Assembly: GCA_019279435.1 (NCBI GenBank)
Contig: JAAALK010000283.1
Location: 66,260,642-66,324,641 of the forward strand
Direction: 5' to 3'
From: Zizania palustris
Taxonomy: Eukaryota; Streptophyta; Magnoliopsida; Poales; Poaceae
Length of the DNA stretch: 64,000 nucleotides
In this document: positions 46,601-58,700 of the stretch, in pieces
Position numbering within the stretch: the stretch's first letter is position 1
How the letters are laid out: every line of letters starts with the position of its first letter
Notes under the pieces: generated by a model
Database searches by the model: none
What the model was told of the DNA's origin: nothing
What the model saw: only the letters and a program-made list of their open reading frames with translations
Program-made: the position numbers and the translations under genes

Positions 46601-49600
46601 CCTATACCCATCGCCATCCGCCCACACCTAAATCGCCTTATCCCTCGCCTACCCGAGCGTCGCCACCGTTTTTCGTGAATTTCCCCTGTTTCGGCTCCGG
46701 CCACCTCTCACTGGCGCCACCGGCCTCCGTTGTCCTTGCCGTCGACATCTTCGGGACCGCCGTCAACCGCCCGTCACCGGCCTCCCCTTCGTTGGCCGAG
46801 AAGACCACCGGAGACAGCCGCCGTCGTTGGAACCGAAGCTCCCTCCCCGCCACCGCTCGTCGTCGGCCTCGTCCTCTCGCCGTCGACCCCATTTTCCGGT
46901 ACCTTGGTGCTCCCCCTACCATCCCCTTTCCATTTTCGCTGTAGGTTAGGGCCTTAGGCCTCGCCGTCGCCGGGAATCGCTCGCCGGAGCGCCACCGGAG
47001 TCGGGGAAGAAGGGGGTAGTTACCTCTTCACTGCGTGCCGTGCCGGATGGGACGTTGGGCATCCAATCAGGATCGTGCGGTGCAGATTAAAAACGGATTC
47101 AAGCGCCCAGATTCGCGGTTGACTTCTGTTGACCGGTACTGCCAAATCTAGACGCTCGGAACTTCATTAAATCGTGGCCGTTGGATCTGGATCCGACCGT
47201 GGCCACATGTCCGGCTCACGCGGGCAGTCAACGGTTCACGGTGAACCCAGTTCACCGTGGACCAGAGACTGTTTCTGGTTTAAATAAAAATTCAGAAAAA
47301 TAGTTTAAACTTTCAAAATTCATATCTTGCTCAAATTAACTCCAAATTTGACCATTTCAATTCTAGAAAATTTGTCTTTTTATTCTCTACACTTTTATAC
47401 AATAAAAACAATATGTTTATTTGGCACAAAATATTCTTATTTAAATATAAAGAAAAGTCCCTATTAGGATTAAAACCATATTTCATTTAAATAATTCAGA
47501 AAAACCCTTAAAACTTTATATAATGATTTCAGAGGACTTAATGACTTCAGTTCACTGTTTTACTGCAAAAGTTTATTTTTGCCCCTTTCATTTTTATTAA
47601 ATAACTTTTCCAAGGCCCTTTAGGATGAGTAATTAATTCATATAATAGAAATGCAACACTTTACAAAAAATATCATGAAAACTTATATAATAACTTCAGA
47701 AGGCCTAACAACTTAAGTTCACTATTTCTACTGCAATAAGAACATTAAGGCTATTTTATACCTTTTATTCATCTCTAAAAAGGGAAAATAAAAACCCCCT
47801 TATAAAAATACTTACACCAATTTATAAAATTCAGGAATCTCATTAAAGATTTATCTTAAATATTTAAGTAACAATTCCCTAAAAATTAAGACACTATCTC
47901 CTTTACTTAATCCAACAAAAACATGTATGCTTGTATGGTTGATTTTTGGATTGTTTTTTGAATGTCGTATTTACTTTTCCGTGTCAAGAAGACTACACCG
48001 CCGTCGACGATCCTGAGTCTTATCCCGAGGTTCCACCTTCACCATTCGCGGATCAAGGCAAGTCACAACCCCCATTTTGATCATCCTCGAGGCCAGTTTT
48101 TCATAATTACCGCTATAACTCATAGGAATTAAATATTGCATTAGTCTGATATCAAGCCCTACATTATATTTATTAGATCCCCGACCTTGTGTGCAAACCC
48201 AAGTCATGCTTATTGAGCCTGAACTCCTTGTCACTCTACATTAATATATTAGTTAGTGTCCAATATACCGACACAACTGCTATAGGATAAAAGAATGAGT
48301 CGTAGATAGCTGGATTCTACTATATGTATTTCCCCGTTATTCTCGTCTCTGGACTCTGTTGGAGTTGGCTATGTTATAAGTATGGTGGGTTTCGGGTGCA
48401 AGCTAGGGCATTGGTTAGTCGCACCCGGGGCAATATAAGGACCGGTCTGCGGGATCCGTTGCAAAGCACTTTCGTACTAACCACAAGTCTAGTGGGTAAG
48501 TCCTAACTAGAGGTATGGATCGTACCAACTTGGAACACCATAGTGGAGGGGTACAAGGGGCAAGCCTGCGGGTGACTTGTACCGACGTGGCTCAAGGGGG
48601 GGTATGGCGTGGCTCGAAGTGACTGGGAAACCATACGAAACCTATAAGAGGGTGTTATTGAATTGGTGCGTTCCATGCTGAAGGTTTTGGCACGAGCTTC
48701 TCTTGACAGGAGTCATTTAACACACTGCGGTGTGCGGGAAATGAGTGCCTTGTGGGTACAGTAGTACACCTCTGATCAGAGTTATAAATCTTTTCGAAAA
48801 GCCGAGCCCATGATCAAGGGCGGGTTGTGTGACCTTTCGCAGTTAGATTACTATTATGTGAATGTATGTGTTAATCATGGCATGTAAGGACTATTGAGCG
48901 AGGGTGGGCTGACTGTACCCCTCGAGGTAGAAGATGATTAAAGATGATGCATGACTCATGTTTACTTTTCTGCAATAATAACTCGATTACATTAATTGCT
49001 TTACAAATTGTGCTTTTCCGCAAAAGTAAGCCACTACCTTCCTTGTTATTACCTTGCATTATTATTGCATTCGGTGGCTTGCTGAGTACGATTGTACTCA
49101 CCCCCGTTGACTTACACCACCAGAGGCAGTCTACTACGAGGAGGGCGAAGGTCTAGAGTAGCGACCCAGTCAAGGCATGACACTGGAAGAAGGCGTTCAT
49201 CTAGAGGATTTATTTTATTAGTTTCTCTTTCATTTAACTATTTTGTAATAATATGGTCTATGAACCATGATTGATTGGCGTATTGTGCACAGTCGTGTGA
49301 TGAACGTCTTGTGTTTATTGATTTTCTATGGAATTTCAATAAATCCCCGGTTTTATTAAATCGGGGCGTGACAGCCAAGCTCTGTCTTGGCTTCCTTTGC
49401 TGGATCCTTTCCTGGAGCAACGGACGGGCCTCCAGGCGCTTCTGGAGCCCTTGGCGGAGAAAGGCCAGGAAGTCGTTAACTCCGACTTGGTCTCCGTCTT
49501 GAGCGAAGCCAGGGCCCTGGAGCTTAACTTAGCCCTCGAAAGGGCTGCCCTTCAGGTATAAAATGTACCACAAATATCTTCAATTAACAAATGTAAATAC

Positions 49601-51077
49601 TTGGTACTTATTTGTTCCTCTTGCAGCAATTTGTCCTTGCTAGAGCGGCAGCGACTTCCAATGAAGTCGAAACTAACCGACTCAAGAGGAAGGTTACCAC
49701 CCTCCAATCCGCGCTTAAAGACTCCAAAGAGAAAACACTTCGGTTGGAGGAAGAGCTCCTCGAAGAACGGAGGGCTAGGGCCGAGACCGACGAAGCCCTC
49801 TGGCTCGAAAAGAAGAACAGTGGCACACTCTGCACTTTAGCCCAGGAGGGTGAAGCCGAGTGCTTGGTGCTCCGAGCGGAGGTCGAGAAGCTCCGGCAGG
49901 CAGCAGCTACTTTGAGTACTCAAATGGTAGAGCTCTAAGGCTCTCTCAAGCGGGCGATGGCTCAGAAAAGCTCCCTGCTATCCCAAATGGCCAAAGTATC
50001 TGCTACTGCTGTGGGGCTGGAGGCGGCAGAAAAGAAGAATGCCATTATAGCGGAGCGTACCTTGGATGCCCTTTAGGGTACCTTGGAATATTTTGGCACC
50101 ATGTGCCCTTCGTCTTCTACTGTGGCCAGTGAGTCCCTCGACCAGAAGCTGAAGAGGATTCAAGTGGCGACGTCACTGATGATGGGCTCTGGTGTGTGGT
50201 ACGGAGAGATCTTCAAACAGTGCGCTGGAATCGGAGTCCTCCGTCACCTCGAAGCCCTTCGAATTCCTATCGCTCCGGTCAGGGGTTCGACACCTGGAAG
50301 CTTTGCCTATGAGAACTTGTTGCATCCTTCGCCAGATGTAGCCTCGGCTTGGGAAGTTTTCCGGTCAACCTAGAAAACAGACCACAAGGCTGCAGCTAAA
50401 TCCTGGATCGACGAGGCCCATCGGCAGAAGCAAGCACAAACAAGGCCGCCGCTTCCAGCTTCGCCGGCTCTGACACCTCCTGCTCCGCTAACCGACCCAC
50501 AGGTTTAGCTCATAGGGCGCTTAATCATGTATAAGAAATCTTGTAAAGCCCCTTGCATTAATGAAAAGTTTATAAACGAAGAACTTGTTTGTGTGTTTTA
50601 TTCTTTTAGGTTCTGTCATGTCCTTCGGAGCCTGACTTCAAAATACTGGAAAATAACGAAGGGCTCCATCGGCAGTGGTCAGTCCTTGAGAGCTTAAGAT
50701 CTTACCGCCGCTCCCGCTTCTCTGTTCCTCGCAGAGATAAAGGAGAGGTAACCCTCGAAGTTTGTCAAGAAGTCTTAACTTACATCAAGGAGGAGGAAAA
50801 AGAGAAGACATCTTCATCCTTCTAGTATATAGATTGGTCCGACTCAAAATATCAGGCCGAAGACCCTACGAAGGCTAACTCCGAAAGGCTTCTAACTTGG
50901 GCCGAGCTTCAAGAGGAGCAGAAGAAACTGCGAGCTTCGAAGAAGAAAAGAAGCACTCGAACTAAAAAGACAATCTCGGCGGCTTCGAGCTCCGAAGGTC
51001 AAAGTAGCCGTAGAGGTAGCTCTAGAGGTCAAAAGGGTCTCCGATTTTACCTAGGCTTAGACCAAAATTTCTCTTGA
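43644..51077 (+). pseudogene. Tat-C antisense accessory gene, five exons (gypsy-type transposon domain and coiled coil)
   Basis: Exons are 43644-44537, 44613-45296, 45379-49555 (interrupted by the solo LTR 45732-49373), 49627-50502 and 50610-51077, with stop TGA 51075-51077. The four introns (75, 82, 71 and 107 bp) all start GT and end AG, with GTAAGA and GTATAC donors and T-rich acceptors CCCTTTTTCAG and TCCTCTTGCAG. Exon 1 has VVVLEAFFEAGLGLPV and LPQLSPNAIARLAIFEWAL, the pattern of the domain called putative gypsy type transposon (PF04195). Exon 2 is Lys/Ser-rich and acidic. Exon 3 is Ala/Pro-rich, and exon 4 is a coiled coil (LKRKVTTLQSALKDSKEKTL onward). Exon 5 ends in a basic Ser/Arg tail. 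In-frame stops at 44082, near 44228, 44639, 49936, near 50074, near 50371 and near 50824, and a shift near 44320, make it a pseudogene. It acts in an unknown way. Confidence 0.75.
45732..49373 (+). mobile_element. Solo LTR of a diverged Tekay-type chromovirus
   Basis: A 3642-bp segment, TGTAACAGCCCC to GGGGCGTGACA, is flanked by the perfect duplication GCCAA (45727-45731 and 49374-49378). It is colinear with the LTR at 51347-54649 but clearly diverged and about 340 bp longer. It lacks the TATAAATA present in that LTR (TTTAAGTACCCC at the same place). The exon-like segments are conserved (end of the first at 48057, second at 49124-49161). Confidence 0.93.
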
Positions 51078-51341
51078 TGTAAAAGTATGACAAATTAATA
51101 TGAATTGCACAGGAAGCATCTTGTTGTTCTTTACCCTCCTACCCCTCCTTGTGGGTGGGGGACCTTACGCATTGCAATAAGGTCCGTCGGACACAATGAC
51201 GTGCACAACAATCCGATGCTTTGCACAACACTTAATAACCATAGTTTACTTTTTCGTAGAGTTCTTCGAACCATACGTTTGTATTATGATTTTTGTAAGT
51301 TTCGGAGCTGAATTTATATTTGCAAACTCCTATACTAGTCG
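51078..51341. other. Downstream of Tat-C antisense gene, nothing recognised
   Basis: AT-rich, no ORF or repeat recognised. It runs into the duplication CTTAG of the Tekay element and continues at 63592. Confidence 0.5.
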
Positions 51342-51346
51342 CTTAG

Positions 51347-54300
51347 TGTAACACCCCAGAAATTAAAAAGGATTAAAATAAAAGAAAATATTATTTAAAT
51401 CATTTCTGAATTTATTATTAAAGGAAAAAGCACAAAAGAACCCAAATAAAGCCAAACAGGGAGAAATACTCAAAATCTGGACTTGAAAATTTTGTGAGAT
51501 GAACTAGAGACCAAGATATAATTTTAGGAATTTTTACAAATTTTTATCAACAGTGATTCAACCCTTAATCAAATATTCGAATTACTGGAATTATTTTAAA
51601 GCAGAAATCAATTTTAAATCCTAAACGGGCCGCAACCTTCAAAGTGGCCGAGCCCAGCCCAGCCCAAGCCTTGAGCCACTGACAGGTGGGACCAACCTAT
51701 CGGCGCTCGCCTCCCCTCTCTCCTGCCGCCCGCGCCCCGCATGGCCCCACGTGTCAGCCTCCACGCGCTCACCTTCGCCCACTGACCGCTCGGCCCCGCC
51801 TGTCGGCCCCTTTCCTTTCTCGTTCGCCCACTGACAGGTGGAGCCCACCTGTCAGGACCTTCGTCCCCGATGGAAGGGGATCGCTCCCCTTTCCTTCCGG
51901 CGACCCCGTTTCCTTCCCTCGCCGCCGGCCGCCCCGATCCGGTTGGATCTACCTCGGACACCTTTCCCCGGAGCCCCCCGATCCCTTTCCGCCATTAGGC
52001 CACGCGTTTTGATGAATATGGAAGTCGGGCCAAGGGAATGGAACCCTCGCCGGAGAGGGAAGGAAACCTTCGGTTTCCTTCCATTTGTCCGCCGCCGGTG
52101 ACCCTATAAATACCCTCGCCCACGCCGCACTCCGCCCACACCTCCTAAGCCCTAACCGAAGCCTTCCAGAGCGCCGTCGCCCTCTTCTTCGAGCTTCGGC
52201 TCTGCTCCACCTCCGGCGAACCCTCGCCGCTGACCCCGGCCTCCCCTGCCCTAGCCACCGCCACCATCGGATCCATCGTCGCTCGCCCATCCCCGGCATC
52301 CACTCCGTCGGCCGTGAAGACCGCCGGATTGCCGTCGCCGTCGAGCACCCGAAACCTCCTCGCCGTCTACCTTCGCCGCCAGTCACCGACCGTTGCCCGT
52401 CGTCGCCACCGAAGGTATGGCCGAGACTGTCTCGACCTCCTCTTTCCATTTTTGGCCCTAGCTATGCCCGTAGGCGCTCGTCGCCGCCGCCGTGGTCGCA
52501 CCCGAGCCCGCCGTCGCCGGGGAAGAAGGGGGGTACGTGCCCCTTACGGCGTGCCGTGCCGGATCGAGCCGCGACCGCACGATCGCGATCGGAGGGCTAG
52601 GATTAAACCCCTCCGGGATTTAATCTGGGCCCTCGGATCTGGTCAAAGCGGTATCGAGGCCTCTCGGCCGTCGATCGCCACTTAAACCCCCCAGTCGATC
52701 TCAGACGTCCACGCGTACCCCTTCGCTACGATTTAATCACAGCCGTCCATTTCCACTTAACCCATCCCGCCTCGCATCCGACCGCCAGATCCAGATCCAA
52801 CGGCTCTGGATCGGCCGGTCCACGCGCACAGTGGCGCGGTCCACTGTGGGCCTGGCTCACCGTGGACCAGAGCCCATTTCTGGTTTTAAATAAAATTCAG
52901 AAAATAGTTTAAACTTTAAAAATTCATATCTTGCTCGATTTAACTCCAAATTTCACCATTCAAATTTTGTTAAAACCAGAATATTATTCTCTACACATTA
53001 ATGCCATAAAAACAGTATGTTTTTGTTACCCAAAATATTATTAATAAATAAATGAGTAAAAATCCCTTAGGATTAAAATTAATAATACAGAAAATAAATT
53101 AGGAAAAATCCTAAAAAGATAAACTCCACTGTTTTATGAAAAAACCCAGAATAATAAAATATGACCTCACATAAAAACACCCACAACTATGTATGTTCTT
53201 CTGTTTGGTGATTTTTATCTGTTTATTGAATGTATTATTTATTTTTCCGTATCGAGAAGACTACGAGTTCATCGAGGAGCAGGAGTTCTACCCCGAGGTT
53301 CCTCCATCCCCAATTGCTGATCAAGGCAAGTCACCGACCATCTCTGTGGAAATAGTTGATCATAATTGAGCCCATGTTTTAATAACTTATCGCTATAACC
53401 CATAGGTTAATATTGCATTAGTCAAATATTCAAGCCTTACACTTATATTTATTAGATCCCTGTCCTTGTGTGCAAACCCAAGCCATGCTTATTGAGCCTT
53501 AACTCCTTGTCACTCTACTATAAAAATATTAGCTAGTGCCCAATGTACCAGCACGACTGCTATAGGATAAAAAGAACGAGTCGTAGATAGCTGGATTCTG
53601 TATATGAATTTCCCTGTTATTCTCGTCTCTGGACTCTGTTGGAGTTGGCTAGGTTATAAGTATGGTGGGTTCCGGGTGCAAGCTCGGGCACTGGTTTGTC
53701 GCACCCGGGGCACTATAAGGACCGGTCTGTGCGATCTGTTGCAAAGCACTTCCGTACCAACCACAAGTCTAATGGGTAAGTCCTAGCTGGAAGTATGGAA
53801 TACTCCGGCTCGATGCACCATAGAGGAGGGGGCAAGGGGCTAGCCTGCGGGTGACTTGTACCGACGAGTCTCAAGGGGGGGTATGGTGGGGCTCCGATGC
53901 GTCGGGACACCATATGAAACCCATAAGAGGGTGCTATTGGGTCGGGGAGGACTATATGGAAGGTTTTGGCACGAGTTCCCGTGTGATGGGTCATCTCGTT
54001 ACACTTCGATGTAGGTGATGAGTGCGTGCCTTGTGGGTACAGTGGTACATCTCTGATCAGAGTAATTCAATCTTTTCGAAAAGCCGAGCCCACGGTCAAG
54101 GGCGGGTTGTGTGACTACTCGCAGTTAGTTTACAATTGTTTGAATGTTCAAGTTATTCTTGGCACGTAAGGACTGTTGAGTGAGGTGGGGCTGACTGTAC
54201 CCCTCGAGTTAGAAGATGATGATGATGCACACACACATGTTTACTTTTCTGTACTAATAAATTGCTCACATTTAAAGCTTTACAATTATGCTGCTTCCGC

Positions 54301-54649
54301 TAAATTAGCCACTATCTCCCTTGTTATAACCTTGCATTATAATTGCATTCGGTGGCTTGCGGAGTATATCTGTACTCACCCCGTTGACTTACAACATCAG
54401 AGCCCGTCTACTACGAGGAGGATGAAGGTCTGGAGTAGCGACCCAGTCAAGGCGAGACTGGAAGGAGGCGTTCATCTAGGACCCTTGTTTTATTAGTTTC
54501 TCTTCATCTTTATTCACTTTTGTATTAATGCGGTCTACGAACCGTGAATGATTGTCCGTATTGTACGTGGTCGCATGATGAACGTCTTGTTTTATTGATT
54601 TTCTATGGAATTTCAATAAAGTCCTGATTTATTAAATCGGGGCGCGACA
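51347..54649 (+). repeat. Tekay 5' LTR
   Basis: It starts TGTAACACC and ends GGGGCGCGACA. The TATA box TATAAATA at 52105-52112 implies that transcripts begin about 790 bases in, leaving over 2.5 kb of R and U5. A GC-rich block (51650-52680) is followed by an AT-rich half. Confidence 0.96.
53257..54438 (+). other. Putative spliced acidic exons within the LTR (GC-AG intron)
   Basis: Segment A (about 53257-53325) reads an acidic peptide with EFYPEVPPSPIADQ and is followed by AAG|GCAAGT, the consensus of GC-type donors. Segment B (54401-54438) follows ACATCAG and reads PVYYEEDEGLE then stop. Joining 53325 to 54401 keeps phase (split Glu codon). The same arrangement occurs in the LTRs at 60285, 45732 and 2904. 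The upstream exon and start were not found. The function is unknown, and this is an inference from sequence only. Confidence 0.4.
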
Positions 54650-54652
54650 AGA

Positions 54653-54664
54653 TGGTATCAGAGC
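54653..54664 (+). promoter_or_regulatory. Primer binding site, initiator tRNA-Met
   Basis: TGGTATCAGAGC lies three bases after the LTR end. Confidence 0.96.
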
Positions 54665-54787
54665 CGACTTGACTGTAGGAAGCCAAACAGACCTGACCCT
54701 AGGACTTATACTTACTATATTTTCTTACAAAAATTTCTTATCCTCTCATCTTCCGAGATTTTTACAAAAATTTTCTCTCTTTTGTAG

Positions 54788-55594
54788 ATGCCGGTTCATA
54801 CCATGAGCGGGACTCTTCGTGATGAGGCCGGATTCATTCGCGAGCTACGCATGCTCGTCAGTTTCCTCGGATTCGAGCATGAGCCGATGTACCATGGAGT
54901 CTTCCCCGACGAGGAACAGAGCTTCTGCGAGGTCACCGTCGTCGTCCAGCCCTCCCCTCAGACATCTCACACCTACCGGGGAGGAGGACCTACCTTCCTG
55001 GTTGCCAGCCAGCGCACCGCTCTCCAGGCACTCACGGAGCTCCGGATGATCTATGACAGCGAGCTCTACGACACGGACTTTCGCTTCGTGCCACTTTGCA
55101 CCCCAGGGAATCCACACAGTGTCTTCGTCAGCACACTCTCCCAGCGCCATTCTGCGATAGGTCATACCATGCGCTTGTTGGAGGCCATGGATGATCTTCA
55201 TTACGAGGCACTGCAGAATGCCAATGGACAGCGCGGCACCATCAGCTTCTACCGACACTCTTCCGAGGATCTGAACCGCGAGAACGGAGAGCTTCATCGC
55301 CGCATCCAGCAGGGACATCGTTTGGCTGCCGAGGCAGAGGAACTACGGCGCCAAAATGAGCTCCTTCGGCAGCGTGTCGCCACCAACCCCCAGCTCCGCT
55401 ATCAGATCGAGGAGTTGAAGAAGGACATAGAGGAGATCGTGCCTCTTCCGCCTCGCAGGAAGAAACCCCTTCGGATCCCCACTGTGAGGCCCAAGAGGAT
55501 CTCCCGCAGTGCACCACCCGCCGGACCGTCCAGCTCCTCGACCCCGACCATCTCCCACGAGCCCGAGATCGAGCCATCCCCCGAGCTACCGTAG
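54788..55594 (+). CDS. Extra ORF upstream of gag (268 aa, coiled coil)
   Basis: The ORF is intact, ATG 54788 to TAG 55594, in the leader between primer site and gag. Residues 1-150 look globular, without a motif I recognise. About 155-215 form a coiled coil (SSEDLNRENGELHRRI to YQIEELKKDIEEI), then a basic Pro-rich stretch (PRRKKPLRIPTVRPKR) and a Ser/Pro tail ending in acidic residues. The ATG follows TTCTCTCTTTTGTAG directly, which looks like a splice acceptor, so it might be translated from a spliced mRNA. Upstream ORFs of unknown function are reported in some grass chromoviruses. It is neither gag nor an enzyme by any motif seen here. Confidence 0.75.
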   Translation: MPVHTMSGTLRDEAGFIRELRMLVSFLGFEHEPMYHGVFPDEEQSFCEVTVVVQPSPQTSHTYRGGGPTFLVASQRTALQALTELRMIYDSELYDTDFRFVPLCTPGNPHSVFVSTLSQRHSAIGHTMRLLEAMDDLHYEALQNANGQRGTISFYRHSSEDLNRENGELHRRIQQGHRLAAEAEELRRQNELLRQRVATNPQLRYQIEELKKDIEEIVPLPPRRKKPLRIPTVRPKRISRSAPPAGPSSSSTPTISHEPEIEPSPELP

Positions 55595-55763
55595 ACGTAG
55601 TTTTACGGTTGATTGTTATTTTGCTTGCTTATATTAGCATTCATGTCAAGATATAAGGAATGAATGAAGAAAATAAATAAATGTAACCGCAAGAACGGTA
55701 CCTTTTGAAATAAGATATAAAGAAGTTCACTAAAATAAATGTGTCTACTTTGAGAACCCCAGG

Positions 55764-58700
55764 ATGACCAACACTCAGGGTTCAGACGCTCCTCAGAACG
55801 GAGGAGAGAGTGGCAACTTGCCACACTGGGGAGCCACCGGGCAAAGGCAAGCCCCGGTCGCCAACCACCCCACTCTGGCCGAGATGATGGCCACACAAAA
55901 CCAGCTGGTCTCAGCCCTTTTGCACCAGATGCAGCAGCAGCAGCAGCAGATGCAAGAGCAGCAGGCTCATCTCTTCTGCCTCCACCAATAGCCCGAGCTA
56001 CCTAGACCCGCCACACCAGCTCCCGCTCCCGCGTCCCAGCTTTCGGAGTTCCTCCGAGTCCGTCCCCCGACCTTCTCGAGCACCACCAACCCCATGGAGG
56101 CTGGGGATTGGTTGCGAGCTATCGAGAAGAAGCTCGATCTGCTGACTTGCACCGAGCAGGAGAGGGTGGCCTTCGCCACCCACCAGCTTCATGGTCCCGC
56201 CGCAGAGTGGTGGGACAATCATCGTGAGACTCTGCCCGTGGGCCACGCCCCTACTTGGGTAGAGTTCTCGGCCGCCTTTCGTGCCGCCCACATCCCCGAC
56301 GGCATCATCGCCCAGAAGCAACAAGAGTTCCGAGACCTGCAGCAGGGGAGCAGGTCTGTCACGGAGTACCTGCGCGAGTTCAACCGTCTGGCCAGGTACG
56401 CACCTGAGGAGGTCCGTACGGATGCGTCCAGACAGGCCAAGTTCCTCCGGGGACTGAAGGATGAGCTGTCCCTACAGCTTATCTCCGGAGATTTCGCCAA
56501 CTTCCAAAAGTTAGTGAACAAGGCTATCATGCAGGACACCCAGCAGAACAAGGTTGACCTGAAGAAGAAGCGAATGATTGCCTTCAGGCAGAACCAAGGA
56601 ATGGCCCAGAGACCCCGCTTTGCTCCACCTCCACCAGCACCGCAGTACCACCCCCGCCCAGTGTATCGTCCGGCACCACCAGCCGCCAATGCCGGAGCCA
56701 GCCAACCTCGTCCCGCTCCCGCCGCACCAACCGTCCCAGCTGCCCCGGCCAAGAAGCCGGAAGTTTTGAGAGACAGGCATGGCAAGCCTGTAGTATGCTT
56801 CAACTGCCGCCAGGAGGAACACTACTCCCATCAGTGCCCTCATCCCAAGCGTGCTCAAGGCGTCGCCTCCAACCCCGCCGTCCGCGCCAAGGTGAACCAC
56901 GTCACCGCCGAGGAAGCCCAGGCCGCACCAGAGATTGTCATGGGTAAGTTTATGGTTCATTCATTGCTTGCAGTGGTATTATTTGACACCGGAGCTACCC
57001 ACTCCTTTATATCAACTGCTTTTGTGGAAAATAATGCTCTGGACATAAGTGAACTACCCAGGCCAGTATTGATAGCTACCCCGGGCAAGCAAACCCTCGC
57101 CTGTTCCTTTAGTCCAAGGGTATGGGTAGAAATCCAAGGCACGATATTTTGGGCCGACCCCATTCTAATAGAATGCCAAGGTTTGGATCTCATTCTAGGG
57201 ATGGATTGGCTAAACAAACATCAAGGTGTGATAGAATGTGCCCAGAGAAAGGTGACTGTGACTAATGAAGAAGGGACTATAGTCACATTCCAGATGCCAA
57301 ACATGAAGGCCGGAAGGACAAGACTACATCAGATTACCTTGGAAGAGATACCAGTAGTCCGTGAGTACCCGAACGTATTCCCAGAGGATCTACCAGGGAT
57401 GCCACCCAAGAGGGACATCGAGTTCAGGATTGACTTGGTGCCCGGAACCACCCCTATTTATAAGCGACCATACCGGATGGCCGCCAATGAGTTAGCGGAG
57501 ATGAAGCAGCAGTTGGAGGATCTCGAGAAGAAAGGCTACATCAGACCAAGTACGTCGCCATGGGGTGCTCCCGTCATCTTCGTCGAGAAGAAAGAACACA
57601 AGGCAAAGCGTATGTGTGTGGATTATCGCGCCTTGAATGAAGTCACAATCAAGAATAAGTACCCGTTGCCTCGGATCGATGATCTCTTCGACCAGCTGAA
57701 AGGAGCTACAGTATTCTCGAAGATCGACTTGCGTTCTGGTTATCATCAGTTAAGGATCCGAGAGGAGGACATACCCAAGACTGCCTTCACTACCCGTTAT
57801 GGATTATATGAGTGCACGGTTATGTCCTTTGGATTGACCAATGCCCCTGCATTCTTCATGAATATGATGAATAAAGTGTTCATGGAATATTTGGACAAGT
57901 TCATCGTGGTCTTCATAGACGACATCCTCATTTACTCCAAGGACCAGAAAGAACACGAGGCTCACCTCCGGTTAACCTTAGAAAAACTAAGGGAACACCA
58001 ATTGTATGCCAAGTACAGCAAATGCAAGTTTTGGACGGCAGAAGTAAAGTTCCTTGGACACATCATCTCGGCGCAAGGAATCGTAGTAGACCCTGCCACC
58101 GTGGAAGCAGTTACGGATTGGCTTCCACCCACGAACGTATCTGAGATACGAAGTTTTCTGGGATTGGCCGGATATTACCGAAGATTCATCGAGAATTTTT
58201 CTAAGATAGCCAAGCCAATGACCAAGTTGTTGCAGAAAGGAGAGAAGTTTGAATGGACTCCTGAATGCAAGGAAAGTTTCCGCACTCTCAAGACCCGTCT
58301 GGTGTCTGCACCCATACTGACCCTACCGGATATCCGTAAGGACTTCCATGTCTATTGCGACGCATCTCGCCAAGGATTGGGATGTGTTCTTATGCAAGAT
58401 GGAAAAGTTATCTCTTATGCCTCCTGTCAGTTGAGACCTCATGAGTTGAATTACCCGACCCATGATTTGGAATTAGCCGTCGTAGTGCACGCCCTTAAGA
58501 TTTGGAGACACTATTTGGTGGGAAATCGCTGTGAGATCTTTACGGATCACAAGAGCTTGAAGTATATCTTCACACAGCCAGACCTTAACTTGAGGCAAAG
58601 ACGATGGTTGGAACTAATCAAGGACTATGACTTAGGTATTCACTACCACCCCGGAAAAGCAAATGTGGTAGCTGATGCCTTAAGTCGCAAGGGATATTGC

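Noticed and set aside
52085..52685. Long GC-rich ORFs in the Tekay LTRs (171 and 123 codons, repeated at 61023-61623)
   Set aside because: They overlap in different frames and both strands are open, as expected from a GC-rich block poor in stop codons. No domain is recognisable.
53604..53786. A 60-codon ORF kept in all four Tekay-type LTRs (also 62542-62724, 48324-48506, 3762-3944 minus)
   Set aside because: Between the intact LTR and the diverged solo LTR I count about five silent and nine replacement changes, close to the neutral expectation. It lies inside the putative GC-AG intron, so DNA-level similarity explains it.
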